A stretch of 8,624 nucleotides of DNA from CBFGTA01 sp965651595 (GTDB lineage: Bacteria; Actinomycetota; Actinomycetes; S36-B12; UBA10799): positions 1 through 8,624 of the forward strand of contig CBFGTA010000100.1 of assembly GCA_965651595.1 (NCBI GenBank). The letters run 5' to 3'. A program made the translations under genes and the position numbers. Below are positions 1 through 5,557 of the stretch, in pieces. Below the pieces are notes generated by a model, which did no database searches, was not told where the DNA came from, and saw only the letters and a program-made list of their open reading frames with translations. Position 1 is the stretch's first letter; each line of letters starts with the position of its first letter.

Positions 1-1
1 G

Positions 2-16
2 CATGAACCCAACCTA
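2..16 (-). promoter_or_regulatory. Candidate leaderless promoter and start of a gene leaving the window on the left
   Basis: On the minus strand a TAGGTT hexamer (11-16, fits TANNNT) is followed by 6 nt and then ATG (4-2). Transcription would start at or next to the ATG, giving a leaderless mRNA. The same -10/6-nt/start spacing is seen at the MerR gene and the HIT gene in this window. The LexA box lies immediately upstream. Only the start codon and one further base are inside the window, so the protein cannot be identified and the gene itself is an inference. Confidence 0.4.
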
Positions 17-22
17 CACCAC

Positions 23-44
23 TATTCGAACACACGTTCGAATA
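23..44. promoter_or_regulatory. LexA (SOS) box
   Basis: The sequence is a perfect 9-bp inverted repeat, TATTCGAAC and GTTCGAATA, around the 4-nt spacer ACAC. The core CGAAC-N4-GTTCG is exactly the LexA operator consensus known from Gram-positive bacteria and actinobacteria, so LexA binding and induction by DNA damage are the natural reading. On the minus strand it sits just upstream of a candidate -10 (11-16) and of an ATG at positions 4-2. It would cover the -35/spacer region there, where a bound repressor blocks polymerase. No gene on the plus strand is placed as well to be its target. Confidence 0.8.
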
Positions 45-398
45 TATCCACAAGGACACCACCTACATCCCGACGAGCAAGTGAGATGGAAGAGTTTGGC
101 GCTTGTTCCTCCACCTTGAGGACTCATCACCGCTGCCGTACCCAACAGCGCCACTCCCAAGGTTCGAACGTGTGGGGTCGTGTCCAGGAGGTCACTCTCG
201 GCAATCGAGACCGCGACAACAGACACTGCACCTCGTTGGCCAATAGCAGTCAGGTTCTCTTGCACGTCCTGCCCCGAGCCGTGACCGAGTGGCGTTGCGG
301 GAGCCAACCCTTCCGTCGGCGGATCATGCTGACTTTCGTTGATTGGGTTGCTGCGATAGTGTGATCAACACTCAACTAGTGACGACTGCCGAATCGGG
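45..398. other. Non-coding or unassigned region upstream of the glycine-rich gene
   Basis: About 350 bases contain no gene I can support. Open frames exist on both strands (86-364 plus, 14-307 minus). The plus one is rich in Arg, His and Cys, neither has a Shine-Dalgarno or recognisable domain, and the minus one runs straight through the LexA box. Positions 163-174 repeat 12 bases of the minus-strand LexA box (TTCGAACGTGTG), but the second half-site is lost there. The right end should hold the promoter of the gene at 399: TAGTGT at 357-362 is a possible -10, with only a poor -35 (TTTCGT, 334-339) 17 nt upstream. Confidence 0.5.
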
Positions 399-1715
399 AT
401 GATCTACATGCATCGGCCAAGTGTGAACAAGGCGGTGGCACGTGGAGCTGTCGCAATCGCTTCAACCACAGCACTCCTGGGCACCGCGCTCGTGGCCACA
501 TCGGCCCCCGCCTCTGCCAGCACGTCAACGTACACGTATTCAGGATCCGTCGTCACCTGGACTGCCCCGCAGACGGGGCTCATCGAGGTGATTGCGGTCG
601 GTGGAGGCGGCGGAGGTGCGGGTGCTTCCGGATCGGGCAACGGTGGACATGGTGCAGTGGTCACCTCGATCGAGGCAGTCACGGCGGGTGAGCAGTTGCG
701 CGTGAGAGTCGGAGGCGCAGCTCAGGTGCAAGCCGTTGGCGGATCAGCCACTAGCATCACCCGACCCAACGGAGCCTTGGTCGTCGTGGCTGGCGGTGGC
801 GGGGGTGCCTACAGTACTCATGACGGCGGCAGCGGTGCCTCCGCGAATTCAGCCAGCGGCGGCAACGGTGCGGGACCTGCGGGTGGCATGGGCGGTAATT
901 CGAACGTTGTGAGCGGACGCGGCGGCGCCGGCGGCGGCGTCCCAGGTGGCGCTGGAGGCACCGAATCGAACGTCGACGGGGCCACCGGAATAGTGGTCTC
1001 GGCGAGTGCAGGCGGCGGTGGCGGCGGCTACTGGAACGGCGGAGATGGCGGTAGCAACCCTGTGGACGATCCGGCCGGCACTAGTTCAAGCTTCTCCCGG
1101 GCAACAACGATGCACTCAGGAGGCGGAGGAGCCACCGCTGGCGGTGGAGGAGCGGGCTTTGGCGGTTCCGGTGGCGGGGGCTATGGCGGGGGCGGAGGCG
1201 GCAGCGGGTTCGCCAGTAACAGCATCGTGTCTGCTGGCGGCGCTGGCGGTTCGTTTGCAGCAGAGACCGGAACTAACAGCGAAGTATCCGAAGCTGTGTT
1301 CTATCCTGCTCCCTATACGCTCAACGGCACTGAATACGGTCGGGGTGGCACGGGCAACGTCAATCTGGGCGCTGGGGTCGATGGCCTAGTCCGCATCAAT
1401 GTTCTCCCAGTAGCCCCTTTCCCTGTGACCCACGTTTCTGTTTCGGGAAAGGCCAAGGCCAAGAAGCGAACAGTGCGCTGGGCACTTCCGTCGACCAACA
1501 TTGCCACGTCAGTGCAGGTTGTCGTTCGCCAAGTCAAAGGCAAGAAGCGTGTCTTCAAGCGGTCGGTGGGAGCCCACAAGACAACTATCAAACTCAAGCG
1601 CAAGCAGATCATCAACAAGCGCAAGAACAAATCCAAGAAGTACCGCGTCATCGTGATCACTAAGAATCACTACGGCAGCAGCAGCAAGGCAAAGAAGAAC
1701 TTCCGACTGAAGTAG
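399..1715 (+). CDS. Secreted glycine-rich protein with basic C-terminal domain
   Basis: This 438-residue protein is exported. It has a basic N-terminus, a hydrophobic stretch at about residues 17-36 and a likely signal-peptidase site after ASA (about 40). Residues about 42-335 form a glycine-rich domain: a short beta-rich start (TYTYSGSVVTWTAP), long Gly runs with recurring VVVAGGGGG-type strands, and the typical ending G-x-GG-x-G...GxxGLVRI. This resembles the ALK/LTK-type glycine-rich domain found in many bacterial surface proteins. Residues about 341-438 are a compact FN3-like, very Lys/Arg-rich domain, which could bind anionic wall polymers or DNA (inference). No LPXTG motif or C-terminal membrane helix is visible. 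The start is uncertain: ATG 399 and ATG 408 are in frame, neither has a good Shine-Dalgarno, and 408 gives the more usual signal peptide (MHRPSVNK). The gene converges with the DUF2277 gene, 12 bp away. Function unknown; probably extracellular or matrix-related. Confidence 0.85.
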   Translation: MIYMHRPSVNKAVARGAVAIASTTALLGTALVATSAPASASTSTYTYSGSVVTWTAPQTGLIEVIAVGGGGGGAGASGSGNGGHGAVVTSIEAVTAGEQLRVRVGGAAQVQAVGGSATSITRPNGALVVVAGGGGGAYSTHDGGSGASANSASGGNGAGPAGGMGGNSNVVSGRGGAGGGVPGGAGGTESNVDGATGIVVSASAGGGGGGYWNGGDGGSNPVDDPAGTSSSFSRATTMHSGGGGATAGGGGAGFGGSGGGGYGGGGGGSGFASNSIVSAGGAGGSFAAETGTNSEVSEAVFYPAPYTLNGTEYGRGGTGNVNLGAGVDGLVRINVLPVAPFPVTHVSVSGKAKAKKRTVRWALPSTNIATSVQVVVRQVKGKKRVFKRSVGAHKTTIKLKRKQIINKRKNKSKKYRVIVITKNHYGSSSKAKKNFRLK

Positions 1716-1725
1716 CGTCGCCTCT

Positions 1726-1748
1726 CGTCAGCCGCGAGCGGCTAGACG
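1726..1748. terminator. Candidate hairpin terminator between convergent genes
   Basis: CGTC-a-GCCG, a 4-nt loop CGAG, then CGGC-ta-GACG form an 8-bp interrupted, GC-rich hairpin beginning 10 nt after the stop of the glycine-rich gene. It overlaps the last codons of the convergent DUF2277 gene. There is no T-tract, so intrinsic termination is only a suggestion. Confidence 0.35.
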
Positions 1749-1979
1749 ACGGAGCGGAGGTTCGGTGGTGGGGGGACGTTGACGCTCAGGCAACTCAGCC
1801 AATAGAGCGGTCGTCGCTGCGGTGATCTGCTCAACCGCGGCAGCGCACGCCTCGCCCGTGCGAGCCGACGGTTTCGCGATCCCAGAAACCTTGCGCACGT
1901 ATTGTTCAGCAGCGGCCCGGATCTCTGCCTCGCTGGCGGGCGGCTCGAGACCGCGCAAAGTAGTGATGTTTCGGCACAT
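1728..1979 (-). CDS. DUF2277 family protein
   Basis: This small, 83-residue cytoplasmic protein opens with MCRNITTLRGLEPPAS, followed by EIRAAAEQYVRKVSG and KPS. That is the signature of the DUF2277 family, whose members are of this size and of unknown function. The conserved N-terminal Met-Cys-Arg-Asn-Ile fixes the ATG at 1979. The rest is mainly helical, and the last 15 residues are Pro/Arg-rich and probably variable. It lies 25 nt downstream of the BPL_N-like gene on the same strand, so co-transcription is possible. However, a TAGCAT hexamer sits 7 nt before the ATG and no Shine-Dalgarno is seen, which suggests its own leaderless transcript. I see no signal peptide or membrane segment. The family call is confident; no function should be assigned. 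Confidence 0.9.
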   Translation of the reverse strand: MCRNITTLRGLEPPASEAEIRAAAEQYVRKVSGIAKPSARTGEACAAAVEQITAATTALLAELPERQRPPTTEPPLRRLAARG

Positions 1980-1986
1980 GTCCGGG

Positions 1987-1992
1987 ATGCTA
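1987..1992 (-). promoter_or_regulatory. Candidate -10 box of the DUF2277 gene
   Basis: On the minus strand TAGCAT (fits TANNNT) lies 7 nt before the ATG at 1979, so the transcript would begin at the start codon. No convincing -35 is visible 16-19 nt upstream, and no Shine-Dalgarno precedes the ATG. The box falls in the 25-nt gap after the upstream stop codon. Confidence 0.4.
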
Positions 1993-2004
1993 CTCTGCCG
2001 GAAG

Positions 2005-2952
2005 CTACCGCATGATGTGACGTACGAGGTGATGGCCTAGGCGTCGATCGATGCCATCGGCGTCTGCGTCGACCAGCCCAGCCCAGCGGTACCACCGCTG
2101 GGGAGCTTCCGGGTGCGGGCCCACCACACCGATGCGACCGCTGCCGAAAGGCTTCGTCAAGGCCGCGACCGTGCCGTTGGAGTATCGGGCCAGAGTCGAC
2201 TCACCACGGACCCCGCTCGGAATGAAGTACGGCCCGTCCTGGAAGAACATGTCAACCGTGCGCGAACCCCACGTCACCGGCAGCACCGTGTCCCGCGCCG
2301 AGCGCGTATCGGCGCGGGGCGAGCGAATGTACTGCCCGGTATTACCGGGAGCCAACATGCCCATTCCCGGATCGCTACCGGCCAGGTAGGCCCCTTGGCA
2401 TATCCCCAAGTAGCGTCCACCCTGACGAACGTAGGAACGGATCACACGCTGGGCGCGCAGCCCCAGCAACTTGTCGGCACGGGCGACACTCGTATCTCCC
2501 CCCGGTTGAACATACAGTGCCGCTCGCCGCAAGGTGGAATGCTTGATCGCGCGACGGGCCTCGGGCCCCACGTACCGGACCCGAAACTTCAGCGGTGATG
2601 TACGCAGCATCGTGCGAGTGGCTGCCGGGCAGTCTGGACAGGCGGCCGGACCGCGATAGACCAACGCAAGTGGACGTCGACTCCCCCGCACCGCCTGCCC
2701 GGCACGAGACTCCCCACCCCGAATCTCGGCCACAGTGCCTGCGGCCACAGTTCCCCCAATCACAGCACCCCCGACTGCTGTGTCCTCGACTGCTGGAGTG
2801 CCGGCGCCTGCGGCCACCACCGGCACCAGGAGCACGAGGACCAAGACTGCCACCGTGAACAAACTTACGGGCCGCGCCGGTGCCGCGAGAGCACTAGCGC
2901 GAGTGCGAGCACCAACGCTGCCACGAGTGCGGACGGCAGAATCTGGATCCAT
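2005..2952 (-). CDS. Membrane-anchored BPL_N / glutamine amidotransferase-like protein
   Basis: From the ATG at 2952 the protein has 315 residues. About 28 N-terminal residues, rich in Arg and Ala, precede one hydrophobic segment (SLFTVAVLVLVLLVPVVAA, about 30-48), which is a signal anchor or signal peptide. A Gly/Ala/Thr-rich linker leads to the enzyme-like domain (about 92-315). This has the class I amidotransferase-like fold signature: nucleophile elbow GRYLGICQGAYLAG (Cys about 185), FFQDGPYF, and VVGPHPEAP (His about 280, Glu about 282). This matches the BPL_N domain (biotin-protein-ligase N-terminal-like), usually annotated without a known substrate. All three catalytic-type residues are present, so it may be active outside the membrane. 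A GTG at 2988 would add 12 residues, but it lies inside a palindrome and upstream of the likely -10; I prefer 2952. It is divergent from the HIT-HNH gene. Confidence 0.82.
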   Translation of the reverse strand: MDPDSAVRTRGSVGARTRASALAAPARPVSLFTVAVLVLVLLVPVVAAGAGTPAVEDTAVGGAVIGGTVAAGTVAEIRGGESRAGQAVRGSRRPLALVYRGPAACPDCPAATRTMLRTSPLKFRVRYVGPEARRAIKHSTLRRAALYVQPGGDTSVARADKLLGLRAQRVIRSYVRQGGRYLGICQGAYLAGSDPGMGMLAPGNTGQYIRSPRADTRSARDTVLPVTWGSRTVDMFFQDGPYFIPSGVRGESTLARYSNGTVAALTKPFGSGRIGVVGPHPEAPQRWYRWAGLVDADADGIDRRLGHHLVRHIMR

Positions 2953-2960
2953 CACACGCC

Positions 2961-2966
2961 ATAGTA
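2961..2966 (-). promoter_or_regulatory. Candidate -10 box of the BPL_N-like gene
   Basis: On the minus strand TACTAT is a good TANNNT -10 and ends 8 nt before the ATG at 2952 (5 nt before an in-frame GTG). This implies a leader of zero to a few bases. A -35 with 17-bp spacing would fall at 2984-2989, inside the 24-bp palindrome, but the bases there do not resemble TTGACA. Confidence 0.4.
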
Positions 2967-2978
2967 GGCACGCCACAA

Positions 2979-3002
2979 ACGTATACACGATCGTCTAAAC
3001 GT
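2979..3002. promoter_or_regulatory. 24-bp near-perfect palindrome, probable operator
   Basis: The left arm ACGTATACACGA and right arm TCGTCTAAACGT are reverse complements at 10 of 12 positions, with no spacer and a perfect central ACGATCGT. Length and symmetry are typical of an operator for a dimeric repressor. It lies in the divergent region and covers the expected -35 of the BPL_N-like gene. It is about 57-80 bp upstream of the HIT gene start. The regulator is unknown; neither regulator in this window can be tied to it. Confidence 0.5.
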
Positions 3003-3046
3003 CTGACTGCTGAGCTCACTCCCATGCACATGTCGGCTCCCGTCGC

Positions 3047-3058
3047 TAACCTCGAAGG
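3047..3058 (+). promoter_or_regulatory. Candidate -10 of the HIT-HNH gene, leaderless start
   Basis: TAACCT (3047-3052) fits TANNNT and is followed by 6 nt and GTG at 3059. An in-frame stop (TAA, 3047-3049) lies upstream, so 3059 is the first possible start. The AAGG directly abutting the GTG has no spacing and cannot act as a normal Shine-Dalgarno. No clear -35 is present. Confidence 0.4.
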
Positions 3059-4426
3059 GTGGCCGACAGTGTTTTTCTCGCGATCGACCCGTCCCGATGG
3101 GTCGCCGCCAATCAGTGGGCCTTCGCGATCCGCGACCAGTTCCCCGTCTCTCCCGGCCACACTCTGATCATTCCGAGGCGAGTAGTGGCGGCCTGGTGGT
3201 CGGCCACCACCGAAGAGCAGAACGCCCTCATGCAACTCGTCGACGAAGTCAAAGCCCAACTCGACGCGAGATACGCGCCCGCTGGCTACAACGTGGGGTT
3301 CAACGCCGGGGATGCCGCCGGACAGACCGTGTTCCACCTGCACGTACACGTGATCCCTCGCTACCGCGGGGACATGCCCGATCCGCGCGGCGGCGTGCGC
3401 CACGTCATCCCCCACAAGGGCAACTACCTCACCCCGGCCAACGCCACGGCCAACGAACCGGACGCCCCGTCCAGCATCACCCCCACCAGCCCCATAGCCA
3501 CCGATTCATCGAAGCCGCTCAAGTCTTCCACGCCGATCGAACAGCTTGTTGACGACGTGATCGAACGAGCCGACCTCACCGCCTGGCTCCTCACCATCAT
3601 CACTGCAGGCCGCAAGACTGCGACGTACAAGCCTGCCCTGCTGATGGCGCTGCTCGACACTGCAATCGACTCGCGCTGCGACCCGCATTCAGAGTTGGTT
3701 GTCTCCGTCGACGACCTAGCTCACCGGATCGCCAGGTACTACTGGCCGCAGACCAATATCAGCCCCTTGACGAACGGGATTTTGAAGCAGGCGACGGGCA
3801 ACTCACGGATCACTGACGCACTAGTTCAGCTCCGCACATCAGCGGGAGTCGCGCCGTGGACTGACCTGGACGAGGTGGCCCTCACGCACCCCAAGGCCTA
3901 TGCACGCGCGCTCGACACTGTCGCCGACACGCTGATCCGGCAGCCGATTCCCCGACTGCAACGGCCCGGCAGTCTCCTGTCGCGCGACGGGTACAGTCCA
4001 CGTCTCTACGACGATTCCGGCTTTACCTCCGAGCGAGTCTCCCGCACTTCTTCCCGCCATCTCACTCTGCGTCCGGGCGTCGCTCACACGTTGGCTGTGA
4101 ACGCCTTGTCGCTTAGACCCGCCGTAGAGTCGATTTGGTGCCGGGAAGTCGTCCGCTACAACCGCCTCAACTCCCAAGAGGAACAGCTGCGGGAGTTCCT
4201 CTTCGGCACACAACGGCGTTCCTCGCGCCGGTCAGAGAAGCCCTGCTTAAGGCGGAGGGCCCGCACTGCTACTGGTGCGAACGCCCACTCCGAAGTGCGA
4301 ATGTCCACGTCGACCACGTTATCCCGTGGCGGTACTACCCCCTCAACGTGTTGGAGAACTTGGTGCTCGCTGATTCCCAATGCAACGCCGATAAGTCAGC
4401 ACGACTTGTGGGTGCCGAGTTCCTGA
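3059..4426 (+). CDS. HIT-domain / HNH-family protein, frameshifted 5' part (HIT and helical middle domain)
   Basis: Residues 1-125 are a complete HIT (histidine triad) domain: AFAIRDQFPVSPGHTLIIP, YNVGFNAGDAAGQT, the active-site triad H93-L-H95-V-H97 in FHLHVHVIPRY, and DPRGGVRHVIPHKGNYL. HIT proteins of this subgroup are annotated as Ap4A/nucleotide hydrolases. A Pro/Ser/Thr-rich linker (126-157) follows. Residues about 160-385 then match the N-terminal helical part of a known HNH nuclease family (TYKPALLMALLDTAID, DDLAHRIARYYWPQT, IRQPIPRLQR, REFLFGTQR). After about residue 386 (near 4214) the frame is lost: the remaining 70 Arg/Ser-rich residues to 4426 are a shadow, and the HNH core continues in the next frame. 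Start is GTG 3059. Likely role is degradation or surveillance of nucleic acid (inference). The gene is either a pseudogene or carries a one-base sequence error. Confidence 0.75.
   Translation: MADSVFLAIDPSRWVAANQWAFAIRDQFPVSPGHTLIIPRRVVAAWWSATTEEQNALMQLVDEVKAQLDARYAPAGYNVGFNAGDAAGQTVFHLHVHVIPRYRGDMPDPRGGVRHVIPHKGNYLTPANATANEPDAPSSITPTSPIATDSSKPLKSSTPIEQLVDDVIERADLTAWLLTIITAGRKTATYKPALLMALLDTAIDSRCDPHSELVVSVDDLAHRIARYYWPQTNISPLTNGILKQATGNSRITDALVQLRTSAGVAPWTDLDEVALTHPKAYARALDTVADTLIRQPIPRLQRPGSLLSRDGYSPRLYDDSGFTSERVSRTSSRHLTLRPGVAHTLAVNALSLRPAVESIWCREVVRYNRLNSQEEQLREFLFGTQRRSSRRSEKPCLRRRARTATGANAHSEVRMSTSTTLSRGGTTPSTCWRTWCSLIPNATPISQHDLWVPSS
4208..4222 (+). other. Frameshift site in the HIT-HNH gene
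   Basis: Upstream codons read GTQR (4205-4216) and downstream codons, one base back in frame, read FLAPV from 4219. The exact missing base cannot be placed. The interval is GC-rich (CAACGGCGTTCC), without a homopolymer longer than two. Confidence 0.6.
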
Positions 4427-4629
4427 CCAAGTGGCGTTATCGCGACCCGACCGTTGTTGAGGCGGTCGCCGACTCTATCGACTGGCCGACCGACCCGGTT
4501 CAGGCCTGGCGGGTGGGGGCCAGCGCCTACCGTTGGCTGCCCACGGGAATGCCAGTATGGGCAGGTCGCGGAGTTCTGCGGCCGTTCGACGACCCCCAGC
4601 GTCAACGCATCCTCGCCGTATTGTCCTAG
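4219..4629 (+). CDS. HNH endonuclease core, 3' fragment of the HIT-HNH gene
   Basis: This is the C-terminal about 136 residues of the broken fusion gene. The open frame extends back to a TTG at 4135, but the first 28 residues there are out-of-frame translation of the upstream part and should be ignored. Zinc-type HNH features are complete: CYWC (codons 4267-4278), VDHVIPW with the general-base His (codon 4315), ENLVLAD with the Asn (codon 4357), and CNADKSARL with the second metal-site Cys (codon 4381) and the HNH-type N-x-x-K. The family is related to McrA-like nucleases that cut DNA. A C-terminal tail with several Trp residues follows and ends in QRILAVLS. The fragment has no start site of its own, so it is probably expressed only if the frame is intact in the living strain. 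It converges with the MerR gene 64 bp away. Confidence 0.72.
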   Translation, partial: FLAPVREALLKAEGPHCYWCERPLRSANVHVDHVIPWRYYPLNVLENLVLADSQCNADKSARLVGAEFLTKWRYRDPTVVEAVADSIDWPTDPVQAWRVGASAYRWLPTGMPVWAGRGVLRPFDDPQRQRILAVLS

Positions 4630-4647
4630 CCACCCCATCAAGTCCTT

Positions 4648-4671
4648 GCGGCCCAATCAAGCAGCGGCCGC
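4648..4671. terminator. Weak candidate hairpin between convergent genes
   Basis: GCGGCC and GGCCGC form a 6-bp all-GC inverted repeat around a 12-nt loop, in the 64-bp gap between the HNH stop and the convergent MerR stop. There is no T-tract. It is offered only as a possible shared terminator. Confidence 0.25.
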
Positions 4672-4693
4672 CAGCGCCCCTGGTGAGGTTGCT

Positions 4694-5557
4694 CTAGGGC
4701 GCGGTGGGAGTGGGGGTGTCGAGCCAGTGGGAGAGGGATTCCTGCACGAAGCGGGCCCCGTCTGGGCCACCGTAGTTGCGAGCGAATCGCTCGTCGGCGA
4801 CGTACATCTGGGCTAGGCCCCGAACGTACTGCCGCATATCCTCGCTGACCTCGATCCGGTGCGCATCCAGCGACGCCTGTCGCGCATCCGACGATGAACC
4901 TCCGTCGCCGCTGGCCCCAACGGAGGCCGCATCCGGCCCGCCGGCCGTTCCCGGCGTCCCCGGGATTCCACTGAGCCAGCGGACGTGGCGCTCGGCGAGC
5001 AACTGGGCAGCCTCTGAATCCGCCGATGTACCACTAGCGGCCATGGACGTCCAATCTGCGTTGAGGGCCGCGACTTCCGCCATCCACTCAGACCGCGCTA
5101 CTGGCGTGAGGCGGGACCACCAGTCCGAGCTGGCCTCCCACGCCTGCTGCCCCCATCTGTCCTTCACTTCCTCCTCATACTGGACGTGATCGAATCCGTC
5201 CAAGATGTCTGCGGGCATGAGTTGTCTTCCTTCCTCGAGTGCTGCGATCGTGCGGCGGACGGCTGCTATTTGGTTGTCCGTTCGCTGGCGTTGGTCGATG
5301 AGCTGATCAAGGTGGCCAGCCAGGGCTGTGACCGGGTCCGTGTCGTGTTCCAGTACCTGCCCGATCTGGTCCAGGCCCATCCCCAGTTCGCGCAGCACCA
5401 ACACCTGCTGCAACCGGACGAGAGCGGCCTGGTCGTAGTAACGGTATCCGTTAGTGCCGATGCGACTCGGGATCACCAATCCCAGGTCGTGATAGTGACG
5501 CAGAGTGCGACTCGTCGTTCCTGCTAGCCGCGCAATGTCCTGAATGGGCCAATCCAT
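4694..5557 (-). CDS. TipAL-like MerR family transcriptional regulator
   Basis: This 287-residue cytoplasmic DNA-binding protein is of MerR type. Residues 1-70 are the winged HTH: IQDIARLAGTTSRTLRHYHDLGLVIPSRIGTNGYRYYD. A dimerisation helix follows at about 75-110 (DQLIDQRQRTDNQIAAVRRTIAALEEG). Residues about 115-280 match the TipAS ligand-binding domain (FDHVQYEEEVKDRWG, AERHVRWLSG, MYVADERFARNYGG). In Streptomyces TipAL this domain binds thiopeptides covalently through a Cys. This protein has no Cys at all, so that chemistry is excluded and its ligand is unknown. A Gly/Pro/Ser-rich insert (about 197-230, GIPGTPGTAGG...) interrupts the domain between conserved helices. The start at ATG 5557 is fixed by the HTH and by a promoter that places transcription at the ATG. 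It probably controls its own promoter and may control the divergent tetR. Confidence 0.9.
   Translation of the reverse strand: MDWPIQDIARLAGTTSRTLRHYHDLGLVIPSRIGTNGYRYYDQAALVRLQQVLVLRELGMGLDQIGQVLEHDTDPVTALAGHLDQLIDQRQRTDNQIAAVRRTIAALEEGRQLMPADILDGFDHVQYEEEVKDRWGQQAWEASSDWWSRLTPVARSEWMAEVAALNADWTSMAASGTSADSEAAQLLAERHVRWLSGIPGTPGTAGGPDAASVGASGDGGSSSDARQASLDAHRIEVSEDMRQYVRGLAQMYVADERFARNYGGPDGARFVQESLSHWLDTPTPTAP

Larger units (their letters stand above)
3059..4629 (+). pseudogene. HIT-HNH fusion gene interrupted by one frameshift
   Basis: The full gene would run from GTG 3059 to the stop at 4627-4629 and encode about 520 residues: HIT domain, linker, YWPQ helical domain, then zinc-type HNH core. 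The two reading frames meet at 4208-4222. Family logic expects REFLFGTQR followed closely by FLAPVREALL and then GPHCYWC. The first part is in one frame and the second in the frame one base back, as if one base were missing here (or two were extra). Domains on both sides keep all key residues and normal codon use, so the break is recent or an assembly/sequencing error. I see no canonical slippery heptamer, so programmed frameshifting is unlikely. Confidence 0.65.

Noticed and set aside
161..170. GGTTCGAA resembling a tRNA T-loop
   Set aside because: The flanking bases do not form a T-stem, and no acceptor, D or anticodon arm is present.
14..307. Open frame of 97 codons on the minus strand, starting at TTG
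   Set aside because: It runs through the LexA box and the candidate -10, has mixed third positions and matches no family I know. Protein-like composition alone is not enough.
86..364. Open frame of 92 codons on the plus strand
   Set aside because: It is rich in Arg, His and Cys, has no Shine-Dalgarno and no recognisable domain, and runs into the promoter region of the next gene.
338..369. GTTGAT/ATCAAC inverted repeat around the possible -10 before the glycine-rich gene
   Set aside because: The arms are only 6 bp and 20 nt apart, which is too likely by chance to call an operator.
2953..2988. GTG at 2988 as start of the BPL_N-like gene
   Set aside because: It lies inside the 24-bp palindrome and upstream of the best -10. 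The ATG at 2952 fits promoter and protein better, though GTG cannot be excluded.
2051..2998. Several plus-strand open frames opposite the BPL_N-like gene
   Set aside because: They overlap a gene with a clear catalytic signature on the other strand, and their composition is Arg/Pro-rich shadow.
4135..4218. TTG start for a separate HNH protein
   Set aside because: The first 28 residues are an out-of-frame reading of the helical domain of the upstream part; real HNH-family sequence starts only near 4219.
4205..4222. Programmed -1 frameshift making the full HIT-HNH protein
   Set aside because: There is no X-XXY-YYZ heptamer and no obvious stimulatory structure directly after the site; mutation or sequence error is simpler.
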